The position numbers and the translations under genes are program-made. Shown here piece after piece: positions 7,449-17,483 of a DNA stretch of 64,000 nucleotides. The notes under the pieces were generated by a model. It did not search any database, was not told where the DNA came from, and was given only the letters and a program-made list of their open reading frames with translations. How positions within the stretch are numbered: position 1 is the stretch's first letter; every line of letters begins with the position of its first letter. The stretch comes from Bacteroidetes bacterium CG2_30_33_31 (GTDB taxonomy: Bacteria > Bacteroidota > Bacteroidia > Bacteroidales > UBA1556): assembly GCA_001872625.1 (NCBI GenBank), contig MNXP01000050.1, positions 1 through 64,000 on the forward strand, written 5' to 3'.

Positions 7449-8717
7449 CTACTTGTTAAATAAATTAATAAGTACAGAAGGCTCTGGTATATCGCGATAA
7501 TTATACTTTTTAAGAACCACTGCTGACTTAACAACTATTAAACCTGGATTTGCTCTGATAGCAGCTTTAAGAGAGGTATCATCTGCATTTAAAACGGGAT
7601 AATTAGCAAGAGAATATTTCTTTCTATATAAAGCTAAATCCTCAGGAACATCAGCGCTAAGTATATAGAAATTCCAACCTCGATTCTTGCATGCTTCATA
7701 TATTGCGTCAAATTTCTTAAGGGCTTTTTCGTTTGCATCAGCCATCTTAGTAACAACCATCAGAAATGATGGAGAAGTAGAAGAAACAACTTCCTTAGAA
7801 ATATCTACATTATTTGAATCTATTAAAGGGAAAGTTTTAAACTGTTCGACATTGGGATCTTGCTCCCTCGTACTTACATAAGTCCAATTTTTCATAAATA
7901 TCGAATCCTCCCATGGCAAATCGGTATTTAGATATTCCTTTAACTCGCCGCTATTAGTATTTTTATATGTAAAATAATACTGACTCTCTTTAAGATTATC
8001 TGGAATAAGTTTGGTTCCTTCTTTCCAAGGTCTAAAATCGATAATTGGTTGATGCATAATCGAATATATTTCAAAAATTACAAAAACCGTAAATGCTAAT
8101 ATTATAGAAGAATTTTGAAACTTCAAACTTCTTCTATTCTCAAATGAATGCCTATGTAAAAAAATTAAAATCACCAATGCATCAATAACTAAATTTTTAT
8201 ATAAAGTTTGCCAATTTGAAATAATTAAAGCATCGCCAAAACATCCACAATCTGGTACTGGATTATTTAAAGCATCGTTGAGAGTTGTGGCGGTAAACAG
8301 AAACATCACCAACAAAGTAATAATTGAAACCCACTTAACTCTAAGGTTAAAAAGGAGAAGCACACCTAATGAAAATTCAATGGCGTTGAGTAAAATTGAG
8401 AGAAATAGTGCAGATGGAAGCGCCCAAGCAAGATTGTAGGCATAAAAATAATCTTCTATGCGGTATTGAAATCCTAAAGGATCCAGTCCTTTGACAAAGC
8501 CAGAATAAATAAAAAGAAGTCCAATCAGTATTCTACTGATAATGAGCACATAATTATTTGTTCTTGACGAAATTGCCAAAGCTAAAAGGAAATTGAAAAC
8601 CAAGAAAATAATAAACCATCGGTTATAATCTGGCAAATAAGAGATTAAATAAGCTGAAAAAAGCACTACGGCTAAATATAGCCAAGAAATCATTTTTATT
8701 AATTTATCTTTATCCAT
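7449..8717 (-). CDS. DoxX/MauE-like membrane protein with thioredoxin-like C-terminal region (BT_3928 family)
   Basis: A 422-residue protein with about eight hydrophobic helices in its first 220 residues, followed by a soluble region. The membrane half carries the DoxX-type motif RILIGLLFIYSGFVKGLDPLG and PDCGCFGD, the cysteine pair typical of MauE/DoxX-like redox membrane proteins. The soluble end (about residues 290-420) resembles a thioredoxin fold, with FYILSADVPEDLALYRKKY and a PVLNADDTSLKAA stretch, but lacks a CxxC pair. The likely role is electron transfer or disulfide handling in the envelope; this is inferred from the family. It is the middle gene of a three-gene operon with the DUF1599 gene 11 bases upstream. 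Confidence 0.82.
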   Translation of the reverse strand: MDKDKLIKMISWLYLAVVLFSAYLISYLPDYNRWFIIFLVFNFLLALAISSRTNNYVLIISRILIGLLFIYSGFVKGLDPLGFQYRIEDYFYAYNLAWALPSALFLSILLNAIEFSLGVLLLFNLRVKWVSIITLLVMFLFTATTLNDALNNPVPDCGCFGDALIISNWQTLYKNLVIDALVILIFLHRHSFENRRSLKFQNSSIILAFTVFVIFEIYSIMHQPIIDFRPWKEGTKLIPDNLKESQYYFTYKNTNSGELKEYLNTDLPWEDSIFMKNWTYVSTREQDPNVEQFKTFPLIDSNNVDISKEVVSSTSPSFLMVVTKMADANEKALKKFDAIYEACKNRGWNFYILSADVPEDLALYRKKYSLANYPVLNADDTSLKAAIRANPGLIVVKSAVVLKKYNYRDIPEPSVLINLFNK

Positions 8718-8728
8718 AGCATTGAATT

Positions 8729-9289
8729 TTAAGGCTTTTGCTTTATTTCTTGCAGGAGAATAAGAGCAAAAACTGCATAATTAATAATATCGTTATAGCT
8801 ACCTTCTGGGCCTTCTGAAATAAGAAGTTCTCCATTATTATCTTCAATTTGTTTTAGTCGAAATATTTTCATTAGAATAATATCGGTGAGCGAACTAATT
8901 CGCATATCGCGCCAAGCTTCGGCATAATCATGATTTTTATTCATCATAAGTGCTTTAGCAGATTTAATATAATGTTCGTAAATATTCTTTGCGTCTTCAT
9001 AAGGCATGGCAACATTTTCCTTTTCGGAAACCGCTCCTTTGGCGAGCTGAATCAATGCCATACTTGAATAATTTACAATTCCAATAAATTCATCGACAAT
9101 ATCATCACTAATTTTTTGCTGCCCTTTTTCTTCAATGCTTCTTATTCTACTGGCCTTTATATAAATTTGGTCGGTAAGCGATGAAGGTCTAAGAATTCGC
9201 CATGCTGTTCCATAGTCGTGCATTTTCTTTAAAAATACATCTTCGCAAAGCTTAACAGCTTCATCAAATTGAGTGGAAGTATCCTTCAT
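8729..9289 (-). CDS. DUF1599 protein with duplicated domain
   Basis: A 186-residue cytoplasmic protein built from two copies of the DUF1599 (nucleotide-modification-associated) domain. The first copy has KKMHDYGTAWRILRPSSLTD at about residues 21-40, and the second has NKNHDYAEAWRDMRISSLTD at about residues 117-136. Each is followed by a helix ending in R(I/L)xxIE. The conserved HDY, AWR and SSLTD residues are kept in both halves. The biochemical activity is not established. It is the first gene of the minus-strand operon leading to the DoxX-like protein and the permease, an arrangement commonly conserved in Bacteroidota. Confidence 0.85.
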   Translation of the reverse strand: MKDTSTQFDEAVKLCEDVFLKKMHDYGTAWRILRPSSLTDQIYIKASRIRSIEEKGQQKISDDIVDEFIGIVNYSSMALIQLAKGAVSEKENVAMPYEDAKNIYEHYIKSAKALMMNKNHDYAEAWRDMRISSLTDIILMKIFRLKQIEDNNGELLISEGPEGSYNDIINYAVFALILLQEIKQKP

Positions 9290-9795
9290 AAAATATTAGT
9301 TATCAATTTATTAAACTGGCCAAAAAAAATGCACCATGTTTAAAATTTAAAAAGCTAAAATACTAAATATAATTTAACTTGCCTTAAAAAGAAATATTTG
9401 ATGAATTTGGATTAAAGAATTTATGGTTTATAATTGAGATTATTAATTTTATTTCCTCAAAACTTAGCTTTCAGCAGTAAAATCTCATAAAATTTACTAA
9501 AAGGTATTTTGAATTAAAAACAATAATACAATTATCTTTGGAATGCAATACTGCTGTGATCTTTAATTTTTTTTCAGATAAATTTCTGGAATGTTTTTCT
9601 GTTTTATTAGAACTTCTAATTTTAGATTCAATCATAACACCTAATTATAAATCAATGGTTTCATATTGGGAAATCAATTTTGCGATAATTATGCCAATAA
9701 AATCTAAAATCTAAATACATGGAATTCAAGGTAATAAATTATTTATTATGATAGCAATTCTATTTCTTGGAAGATAAATTTGTAATGTGGGAAAT
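9290..9795. other. Gene-free AT-rich intergenic region
   Basis: About 500 bases between two minus-strand genes with no coding potential that I can defend. A plus-strand TATCTTTG box at 9534-9541 resembles a -7 element but is followed by no gene on that strand. It could be fortuitous or could start a short non-coding transcript. No stable GC-rich hairpin is visible. Confidence 0.4.
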
Positions 9796-12069
9796 CTATT
9801 TTACCAAATGCACTGTGCCGGTAAGTACATAAGGTTGAGAAAAAGTTTCATGAATATTTATAGAATAAACATAAACTCCATCCATTGGTTTTTGTCCATC
9901 AACTTGCCCATTCCATTTCTTAGTTATGTCATTTGTGATAAATACTAATTTACCCCAACGGTCATAAATCTGCATTTCGAAGGCATCAATATTTTCAAAA
10001 ATACCATAAATTCCAAAATCGTCATTTAGCCCATCGCCATTTGGAGTAAAGGCATTTGGAACATAAAAACGATTACATCTTTTTACTCCTTGCGAGAATA
10101 TAGCTGTGTCGCTGCATGTTAGGCCTGGTTTTGAATTAGAGGCAACCACAGAATATAAAGTTGAAACTTCGGGCATCACTTCAATAAAATCAGAAAATGA
10201 ACCCGTATTCCAGAGATATGTTTCTCCGCCAGTGGCATTTAATGTTGCCATACTGCCTTTGCAAATGGTGTCTTTTGATGAAGTTATTATAGGTAAAGGA
10301 TTATCTACAACTTCAACTTTTATTGATGCTTGACCTTTACACAAACTTCCTGTGGCCACAGTAACAGTATAAATAGCTGAAATTGTAGGATTTAGAAATA
10401 TGCTTTGAGTCGATTGACCACTATTCCACAAATATGATTGACCACCTCCAGCTATCAGTTCAATAGGTTTGCCCGAGCAAATAATAGTATCGTTGGATGC
10501 TTCAACTATCGGAGAAGGCCACACATTTACGATGGTAGAAGTATCGACAAAGCAGCCAAGCGTATCGGTAATAGTTACTAAATAAATTGTTGTAGTATCT
10601 GGACTAACATTTATTGTGGGGGTATTAGCACCCGTATTCCAGTTATATGTAAGAATTCCAGTTGGTGTAATAATAAGATTCGCAATATCGTTTTTACAAA
10701 TAGAATCCCCCATGATAGTAAAGTTAGGCTTACTAACCTTTACTACAACAAAATCAGTAGAATCATTATTGCAAAGGTCATTTACAGTTACGGTATATGT
10801 AGTTGTAAAAAGTGGAGATACAACAATTTGACTCGTAGTATCGCCATTACTCCAATTATAAGTGTATGGCGAATATCCGCCGACAGCAGTTGCATTAATA
10901 ACGGCAGTTGAATTATCACATAATATTGTGTCATTAGAAACTGTGGGAACGGTAAGACTATTATCTTTAATTTGGATATACACGGTATCATAAGTGCAGG
11001 CAGAAGTATTTACCACTAACATTATCATTTCGGTAGGTTCAGTAATACCATCAATTATTGGATGAATAATCATATTAACAGAATCTTGAAAGGCAGGAAT
11101 GATTATACTGCTTCCAATATTTGTATAATCAACTCCATTGGTAGCTGTGCCAACCGCTAAAAAATTTATGATAGTATTTACTGGTTTAATTTGAGGAATT
11201 CTAAAAGTTACAATAGCATCATTACAACCTTCAACAGCTGAAGTATCAATTGTGTTTGAGGTAGATTGGTCGATGACAACTGCATTACTCATAAAGCTAT
11301 TTGCCTCTAAAAATACACCTGAATCGTAAGACTCATCGCCAACATCTGCAACTGCCAATTTAATATGATAAGTTAAACATGGAATAACCTGTATCCAAGC
11401 AGTCAAAACCACGGTCTTTCCATCGTATTGAAGTGATTGCCCATAATTGTGAGTATAAAATGCGCAGTTGTTACAAGGGCCTGCATTACTTGAACCATTA
11501 TTCACATTATTTATCGAAACTGGGGTATTTGTATTTGGAATTTTAGCAATATTTATATTTGTATAATAACCGCTATAAGGATTTAATCCACTAACAAAAA
11601 AACCAAAAACATCATTATAAGATGAGCCAACATACTCATCATATTCTTCTGAACCAAATACATATCTAAATTTTACTGTATCGGCTACTGGTATAAAGTC
11701 GAATTGAAGAACAGCAGCATCCTTGATATTTGAAGCAGTGGTGCTAATTAATTGTGCAAGTTGAGGATCTGAACCTCCAGAAGTGTTAGTTGTCTGAGAA
11801 CCAGAATTATTTGGCCCTGGAGCGCTTAATGCACTTCCACTGGACAAAATAATTCCTGAACCAAAACCTAAATTAGTTGGAATATTCCCAGTTGTAAATG
11901 TACCAATTGCTTGAGCATCTCCAGTGTATGTAACATTAGAAACCGTGATTCCTGGACCAATCAAAACATTTTGAACCCATTGAGCAACCGTTCCAGTTTG
12001 ACTAACGGTCATTTGAGAAAAACTTGTAAACGTTAGGAATATTGATAGAGCTAATAGAACAGATTTCAT
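9796..12069 (-). CDS. Secreted choice-of-anchor-L protein with type B T9SS (gliding-motility-associated) C-terminal domain
   Basis: A 757-residue exported protein. An N-terminal signal peptide ends near SFSQ. A choice-of-anchor-L domain follows (about residues 20-260), including YVFGSEEYDEYVGSSYNDVF and the FYTHNYGQSLQYDGKT stretch. Next is a Calx-beta-like section (about 270-370), then roughly four Ig-like repeats, each with a Y(N/L)W(S/N)(N/T)G signature and a xxTTxYxVxV ending (about 375-665). The end is the CHU_C/type B sorting domain: VPNAFTPNGDGLNDDFGIYG, then YDRWGKLVF and DGVYVYSI. Such proteins are moved across the outer membrane by T9SS and held at the surface, often with a PorP/SprF partner; one such gene is at 42813. 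The likely role is adhesin or surface-layer component. Confidence 0.92.
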   Translation of the reverse strand: MKSVLLALSIFLTFTSFSQMTVSQTGTVAQWVQNVLIGPGITVSNVTYTGDAQAIGTFTTGNIPTNLGFGSGIILSSGSALSAPGPNNSGSQTTNTSGGSDPQLAQLISTTASNIKDAAVLQFDFIPVADTVKFRYVFGSEEYDEYVGSSYNDVFGFFVSGLNPYSGYYTNINIAKIPNTNTPVSINNVNNGSSNAGPCNNCAFYTHNYGQSLQYDGKTVVLTAWIQVIPCLTYHIKLAVADVGDESYDSGVFLEANSFMSNAVVIDQSTSNTIDTSAVEGCNDAIVTFRIPQIKPVNTIINFLAVGTATNGVDYTNIGSSIIIPAFQDSVNMIIHPIIDGITEPTEMIMLVVNTSACTYDTVYIQIKDNSLTVPTVSNDTILCDNSTAVINATAVGGYSPYTYNWSNGDTTSQIVVSPLFTTTYTVTVNDLCNNDSTDFVVVKVSKPNFTIMGDSICKNDIANLIITPTGILTYNWNTGANTPTINVSPDTTTIYLVTITDTLGCFVDTSTIVNVWPSPIVEASNDTIICSGKPIELIAGGGQSYLWNSGQSTQSIFLNPTISAIYTVTVATGSLCKGQASIKVEVVDNPLPIITSSKDTICKGSMATLNATGGETYLWNTGSFSDFIEVMPEVSTLYSVVASNSKPGLTCSDTAIFSQGVKRCNRFYVPNAFTPNGDGLNDDFGIYGIFENIDAFEMQIYDRWGKLVFITNDITKKWNGQVDGQKPMDGVYVYSINIHETFSQPYVLTGTVHLVK

Positions 12070-12097
12070 AATTATATTGCATGTTATGTTCGCATGA

Positions 12098-12105
12098 CAA
12101 AAATA
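12098..12105 (-). promoter_or_regulatory. -7 promoter element for the type B T9SS protein gene
   Basis: The minus strand reads TATTTTTG, a match to the Bacteroidota TAnnTTTG box, 29 bases before the ATG at 12069. Confidence 0.5.
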
Positions 12106-12225
12106 TAATAAATTAAGTTGCCCTAAGCTTTTTAATAATAATTTATTGATTTCAAAATATATCTAATTTGGCTCTAATATTTTCAAATCATCAATTCGTA
12201 GCCACAAAATTTTAAATTATTGATT

Positions 12226-13643
12226 ATGCATAAGTTAAATATTATTTTTTTTAGTTTCATAATACTAATAAGTAATCTTGGCTGTGGAAATTCCACTCAA
12301 GAAAGCACAAATAAATCAAAATCCGTTAAAAAAAATTATGCCTTAGATGAAAGTTCAAACCTTGCTGCAGGAAAAATAAATGATAATATTGTATGCGTTA
12401 ATAATAGTGAGAATTCTTATGCAATTTATTTACCTGAAAATTACTCTGATAGCAATCTTTTTCCTGTTTTATTTCTTTTTGATTCTCACGGAAGGGGCAA
12501 GTTTTCGATAGAAAAATATAAATCTTTGGCGGATGAATTTGGGCTAATTATCGCTTGCAGCAATTCCAGCAAAAATGGTCAATCGGAGAGCGAACAAAAC
12601 ATTATCAGCTATCAATTTATAGAGGATGTAAATTCTAAATTTAAAATTGATAACTCAAAATTTTTTTAGGTGGTTTTAGTGGTGGAGCAAGAGTAGCAGT
12701 GCAGGTTGCCAGCATTAACAATCAAGTTTCTGGTGTGATAGGCTGTAGCGCGGGTTTGCCAAATAAAGATATGGTAGATAAAATAAATTTCAGTTATTTT
12801 TTAACTGCTGGCAACATAGATTTTAATTATCTGGAATTGAAATCGCTAACAAAAGAGCTGAAAAACTCAAATACAAATTTCTATTTCATGGAATTTGATG
12901 GCATTCATGAGTGGCCTCCTTTAAATGTAATGAAGGAAGCTATTTATTTCTTGTACTTTAATGCACAAAAAAAAGATGAATCCTCCAATAAATCTGCTCT
13001 GGTTGAAAGCTATATTTCTTACGAAAATACCCAACTTAATAAAGCTGTAAGTCAAAATAATATTTTAGAGCAGGTTAACATTTATGAAAGAATGTCGATA
13101 TTTTTAAAAAATAATACAAGCACAAATAACTATAAAAACAAGTATAAACAGCTGTGCAACAATAGTATATACAAACTTCATCAAAAAAATAATGAAATGT
13201 TTTTGCAAATGGAACCAAGTTTACAAGCTGAACTTGCATCAAATATAACTGCAAAAGACAGTAAATGGTGGAGCAATAAAATTGATGAGATTATTCAATC
13301 GAGTAGAATGGCGAAAAGCAAAGAAGAAAAGTTGATGCATTTACGATTGCTGAATTATATGAGCCTAATATCTTTCATGTACGCCGACAATGCTTTAAAA
13401 AACAATAAATTAGATGAATCTCAGAAATATCTTTCTATTTATGAGAAAGTGGATCCTAATAATTCTGAAGTTTATTATTTGCAAGCGGTATTTTATGCAA
13501 AACAAAATAAAAATGACCTTGCGCTTGTTTCATTGGAAAAAGCTGTGAGCAAAGGATTCGATGACTTTGAAAGAATTAGAAATGACAATAATTTTCACTT
13601 TAGTGAGATAGAATTGGAGCTCATTAGAAATGCTCAAAAATGA
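12226..13643 (+). pseudogene. Lipoprotein alpha/beta hydrolase gene interrupted by a -1 frame change
   Basis: Two adjacent frames, 12226-12669 and the one carrying 12699-13643, together make one protein. The first part has a lipobox ending SNLGC and an alpha/beta-hydrolase beginning (YAIYLPENYSDSNLFPVLFLFDSHGRG). It stops at TAG 12667-12669, just after a run of seven T (12661-12667). Reading on in the -1 frame gives LGGFSGGARVAVQ, which contains the GxSxG nucleophile elbow, then GCSAGLP, an aspartate in TAGNIDFNY and the histidine in FDGIHEWPP. So the catalytic triad would be complete if the frame were restored. The C-terminal third is helical and TPR-like. Explanations are a true one-base deletion, a sequencing error in the T run, or slippage on TTTTTTT during expression. 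I chose ATG 12226 over the upstream TTG. Confidence 0.82.
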
Positions 13644-13644
13644 T

Positions 13645-14913
13645 TTAAAATGATACAAGAAGTAAATCTAAATTATGAAATGGCAGGCCAAAATATTCGG
13701 AAACCTCTTTCATGACAACCATTCCCCGATAAATATAAATACCATTTCTAACACCTTGATCATTCATCAATATTTTTTCCAATCCTCCAGCATTAGATAA
13801 TTCAGAAATAAACGGGCCAATATAGTTGCTAAGAGCATAAGAAGATGTATGAGGTGTGCCAGATGAAATATTAGGAACACAATAATGAGTAACATGGTGA
13901 ATTTGATAAACTGGATCATCGTGATTTGTCTCATGTGATGTCTCTGAACATCCACCTTTATCGATGCTAACATCCACAATAACAGAACCTTTTTTCATTT
14001 TTTCCACCATTGCTTCAGTTATGACTAAATTATTTGCGCCATATTTTGGAAAAATTGTTCCAATAACAACATCAGCAGAAATTAAAGCATCTAACAGAAT
14101 TTCTTCCTGAATTATAGAGGTAAAAACTCGCGCCTGAAGGTTGTGTTGAATATTTGATAATTTGCTCAGCGAATTATCAAATATTTTAACTGTAGCACCA
14201 AATCCCATAGCTGCCCGAGCAGCAAATTCTCCCACTGTGCCAGCACCTAAAATTACCACATTTGAAGGATTAATCCCAGTGAATCCACCCAACATTTTAC
14301 CTCTACCCCACTTGCTGTCGCTTAAGTATTTTGCTCCTATTAAGACAGCCGTGCTACCTACAATTTCACTTATTGAATGCAAGACAGGATGCGTATTGCT
14401 TTTATCACGAATATGTTCATACGACAAAGCTGTAATTTTTTTTGAAATCAACTTTCTAAACACTTCTTGCCGTTGACCTTGGATGTGTAAAGCAGAAATT
14501 AAAGTTGACCTATCTTTCATAAATTCAACTTCTTCAAGAGTAGGCGGTACGATTTTAGCAATAATATCAGCTTTAAAAACTGCAGCAGATGAATCAACAA
14601 TTTCAGCACCAACTTCTGAATATTGAATATCGGAAAAATTAGCCGCAAGACCAGCACCTCTTTCAATTAAAACTCTATTTCCTTCTAAAACCAGATGATT
14701 AACTGCTGATGGAACAAGTGCTACACGTCTTTCTTGTAGAATTTTTTCTTTTGGAATTCCAATCACCATTGACTTTCGCTCATAACCTACAGCGAGTCTC
14801 TCTTCTTGAGGAAGCATCGAAATACTTCCCTGGATATTAAAAAATGGCCTTTTCTCCTCCATCATATTTTGTGAATTTATGAGCATAAAATTACTGATTT
14901 TTTTATACGACAT
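13645..14913 (-). CDS. ald: Alanine dehydrogenase
   Basis: NAD-dependent interconversion of L-alanine with pyruvate plus ammonia, in the cytoplasm. The 422-residue chain has the family's IGIPKEKILQERRVALVPSA start of the catalytic domain (about residues 51-70), a Rossmann motif VILGAGTVGEFAARAA (about 219-234) and the VDVSIDKGGCSETS segment followed by HYCVPNISSGTPHTSS. There is an N-terminal extension of about 45 residues that is common in Bacteroidota forms. The stop codon lies two bases from that of the converging hydrolase, leaving no room for a terminator. The saccharopine-dehydrogenase-like and PntA families are related, but the overall motif set fits alanine dehydrogenase best. Confidence 0.9.
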   Translation of the reverse strand: MSYKKISNFMLINSQNMMEEKRPFFNIQGSISMLPQEERLAVGYERKSMVIGIPKEKILQERRVALVPSAVNHLVLEGNRVLIERGAGLAANFSDIQYSEVGAEIVDSSAAVFKADIIAKIVPPTLEEVEFMKDRSTLISALHIQGQRQEVFRKLISKKITALSYEHIRDKSNTHPVLHSISEIVGSTAVLIGAKYLSDSKWGRGKMLGGFTGINPSNVVILGAGTVGEFAARAAMGFGATVKIFDNSLSKLSNIQHNLQARVFTSIIQEEILLDALISADVVIGTIFPKYGANNLVITEAMVEKMKKGSVIVDVSIDKGGCSETSHETNHDDPVYQIHHVTHYCVPNISSGTPHTSSYALSNYIGPFISELSNAGGLEKILMNDQGVRNGIYIYRGMVVMKEVSEYFGLPFHNLDLLLVSF

Positions 14914-15046
14914 TTTTCGAAAAATGTTTTATGATAAGCAGATAAATTATGTTATCTTAATCATTTAAACTTTCTATTTGTACAATTTGATTATCAATTC
15001 TTAACGTAAAATAAACATTACTTTTCTTGATTCGAAATAAGAACAC

Positions 15047-15054
15047 TATCTTTG
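15047..15054 (+). promoter_or_regulatory. -7 promoter element (TATCTTTG) for the DEAD-box helicase gene
   Basis: A perfect TAnnTTTG match 25 bases before the TTG start, with a TTG-containing -33 region around 15025-15029. The predicted leader is short, about 20 bases. Confidence 0.6.
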
Positions 15055-15079
15055 CGGCAAATTATAAAACCTTATTATT

Positions 15080-16426
15080 TTGATATTTGAAGATTTAAAT
15101 TTGAACAAAACATTACTTAAAGCTCTGGCCGACTTGGATTATGTATATCCTACACCAATTCAAGAAAAGGCTTTTTCGGTGGTAATGTCTGGCCAAAATG
15201 TTGTTGGAATAGCGCAAACAGGAACGGGTAAAACTTTTGCTTATCTATTACCAATGCTTAGAATGTTGACTTTTTCTAAACAGCGCGACCCTCGGATTTT
15301 AATTCTTGCGCCAACTCATGAGCTGGTTCTTCAAATTTTAGATGAAGTTCAAAAGCTTACTCAATATACTGAATTTCGATCTATTGGAATTCATGGTGGC
15401 ATCAATATTAATAATCAAAAACAAGCAATTTATGATGGTTGCGACATAATTATTGCAACACCTGGAAGACTTATTGATTTGGCTTTGACTGGCATTTTGA
15501 GTCTAAAATCAATTCAAAAATTAGTTATTGATGAAGTAGATGAAATGATGAGTTTAGGATTTAGAACTCAGTTAACAAATATATTGGAAACACTGCCTGA
15601 AAAAAGACAAAACCTAATGTTTTCGGCAACTTTAACTACTGAGGTTGAAAATTTGATAGCTAATTATTTTCCAAATGTCAACAAAATCGTAATAGCTGCC
15701 CATGGAACTCCTTTAGAAAAAATTGAGCAGATTGCCTATCACGTGCCTAATTTCACCACCAAAGTTAACCTTTTAGAATTGTTGCTTACTGAGAATAAAG
15801 ATTTTACTAAAGTACTTGTTTTTGTGGCCACAAAAAAATTAGCTGACAGATTATATGACAATATTGAGCCAAAATTTCCTGGCCAGATTGGCATAATTCA
15901 CTCTAACAAAACTCATAATGCCCGAATGCATGCCGTCAAACAATTTCAAGAAGGAATACATAGAGTGTTGATTGCCACAGATATAATAGCTCGAGGAATG
16001 GATATCTCTGACGTAACGCACATAATAAACTTTGATTTATCGGAATTGCAAGGTGATTATTTGCATAGAATTGGACGAACTGGTAGAGCCAATAAAATAG
16101 GTGTGGCAATATCATTTATTAATGAAGTTGAACAAGGTTTTCAAATGCAAATTGAAGCACTTATGGGAAAGCAAATCCCAATGAAAAAGCTCCCTGATAA
16201 TCTTGTGATTTCAGATATTTTTAGCGAATATGAGCGACCAGATGCTAATATGATAAAAAATTATCAAAAAGGGCCTAAGCTTAATATGTCGAAAGGAGCT
16301 TTCCACGAGAAAAGCGAAAAAAATAAACAAAAAAATAGTGGAAGCCCAAGTAAGAAAAACAAAATAGAATACACTAAAATGGGCAAAATTAAATACAAAC
16401 TACCTAAACAAAAGAGATATAAGTAG
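15080..16426 (+). CDS. DEAD-box ATP-dependent RNA helicase
   Basis: A 448-residue RNA helicase that unwinds RNA duplexes, probably in ribosome assembly or mRNA turnover. All core motifs are present: the Q motif YPTPIQEKAF, Walker A AQTGTGKT, PTHEL, TPGRL, DEVD in place of the usual DEAD, SAT, and HRIGRTGRA. A lysine-rich tail (about residues 405-448) likely binds RNA. No ATG fits; the TTG at 15080 gives the usual family start MIFEDLNLNKTLL and follows a promoter box at a suitable distance. The gene is followed 30 bases later by the VF530 gene on the same strand. Confidence 0.93.
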   Translation: MIFEDLNLNKTLLKALADLDYVYPTPIQEKAFSVVMSGQNVVGIAQTGTGKTFAYLLPMLRMLTFSKQRDPRILILAPTHELVLQILDEVQKLTQYTEFRSIGIHGGININNQKQAIYDGCDIIIATPGRLIDLALTGILSLKSIQKLVIDEVDEMMSLGFRTQLTNILETLPEKRQNLMFSATLTTEVENLIANYFPNVNKIVIAAHGTPLEKIEQIAYHVPNFTTKVNLLELLLTENKDFTKVLVFVATKKLADRLYDNIEPKFPGQIGIIHSNKTHNARMHAVKQFQEGIHRVLIATDIIARGMDISDVTHIINFDLSELQGDYLHRIGRTGRANKIGVAISFINEVEQGFQMQIEALMGKQIPMKKLPDNLVISDIFSEYERPDANMIKNYQKGPKLNMSKGAFHEKSEKNKQKNSGSPSKKNKIEYTKMGKIKYKLPKQKRYK

Positions 16427-16455
16427 AGATTTATTAGGCATAATTATTTTTAATC

Positions 16456-16680
16456 ATGATAGAAAAACAAGTCAATAATCCACTGCATGGAATAACATTG
16501 CAACTTATTTTGGATAAATTAGTTTATGAATATGGTTGGGATGGATTAGCAAAAAAAATTAACATCAATTGCTTTAAAAGCAATCCCACAATGAAATCGA
16601 GTCTTACATTCCTCAGAAAGACTCCATGGGCACGCGAAAAAGTTGAAAAACTTTATATCAATACCTTTTCCTATAAATAA
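16456..16680 (+). CDS. VF530 family DNA-binding protein (DUF2132)
   Basis: A 74-residue protein matching the small VF530 family: NPLHGITLQLILDKLVYEYG at residues 8-27, then FKSNPTMKSSLTFLRKTPWA and REKVEKLY. The family is described as DNA-binding on structural grounds; its cellular role is unknown. It lies between the helicase and the WbqC gene in the same direction with short gaps, so the three are probably co-transcribed. Confidence 0.9.
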   Translation: MIEKQVNNPLHGITLQLILDKLVYEYGWDGLAKKININCFKSNPTMKSSLTFLRKTPWAREKVEKLYINTFSYK

Positions 16681-16694
16681 TTTCGTATTTTTTT

Positions 16695-17309
16695 ATGAAA
16701 ACCATCATTCTTTCATTAGCACTTATGCCCAATATCGACTATTTGAAATCGATATATTCTTCAGAAAAAGTGATCATAGAAAAACAGGAAACATATAAAA
16801 AACAGTCATTTAGAAATAGATATTTGATTGCTGGACCTAATGGAATTCAGACACTTATCATCCCCAAAAAAAAAGATAATCATCATAAATGCAAAACTTT
16901 TGATGTAGAAATAAGCTATGATACCGACTGGCAAACTCTGCATTGGAAATCTATTGAAACTGCATATAACTCATCAGCATTTTTTTTGTATTATAAAGAT
17001 GATTTTAAGAAGATTTTTAGTAAGCATTATAAATATTTATGGGAATTAAATTTGGATTTTTTGATGCTCATACTTACCTCCATGGGGATAAAGAAAGAGA
17101 TAATCTTTACTGAAAAATTTGTAAAAATATATGACAATGCTCTTGATCTTAGAGAACTAATTGAGCCTAAAAAATCAAATATATTTCAAACATACCCAGT
17201 TTACTATCAAGTTTTTAGCGAAAAATATCCTTTCAAAAATAATCTTTCTTCCATGGATTTGCTATTCAACTTAGGACCAGATTGCCAAAATTATCTATCA
17301 AAAATTTGA
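16695..17309 (+). CDS. WbqC family protein
   Basis: A 204-residue cytoplasmic protein of the WbqC family, first named from O-antigen clusters and of uncertain function. Seen are the start LSLALMPNIDYLKSIYSSEK, the KQSFRNRYLIAGPNG segment (about residues 35-49), the TDWQTLHWKSIETAYNSSAF block and the YYKDDFKK motif. Only 14 bases separate it from the VF530 gene. Bacteroidota genomes often carry this gene near signal peptidase genes; none is seen here. Confidence 0.88.
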   Translation: MKTIILSLALMPNIDYLKSIYSSEKVIIEKQETYKKQSFRNRYLIAGPNGIQTLIIPKKKDNHHKCKTFDVEISYDTDWQTLHWKSIETAYNSSAFFLYYKDDFKKIFSKHYKYLWELNLDFLMLILTSMGIKKEIIFTEKFVKIYDNALDLRELIEPKKSNIFQTYPVYYQVFSEKYPFKNNLSSMDLLFNLGPDCQNYLSKI

Positions 17310-17443
17310 ATTAATTAATCCATCTTTATTTTTAAGATTTCTTCAATTTATTTATCCACATTGAATAAAATGTACATAAAACAAAGTTTTCCAAACTTTC
17401 TTATACATTATAAAACCATTATTTTTATAAGCAGTTTTTTAAA

Positions 17444-17451
17444 TATATTTG
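17444..17451 (+). promoter_or_regulatory. -7 promoter element (TATATTTG) for pepE
   Basis: A perfect TAnnTTTG match 33 bases before the pepE ATG, inside a 174-base non-coding gap that is otherwise very AT-rich. Confidence 0.6.
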
Positions 17452-17483
17452 CCGACCATATTATGTACTTATAAATACAATCT

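Noticed and set aside
10106-10991. Several short frames opposite the type B T9SS protein gene
   Set aside because: Their existence follows from the repeated Ig-like coding pattern; none has a start signal or a family match.
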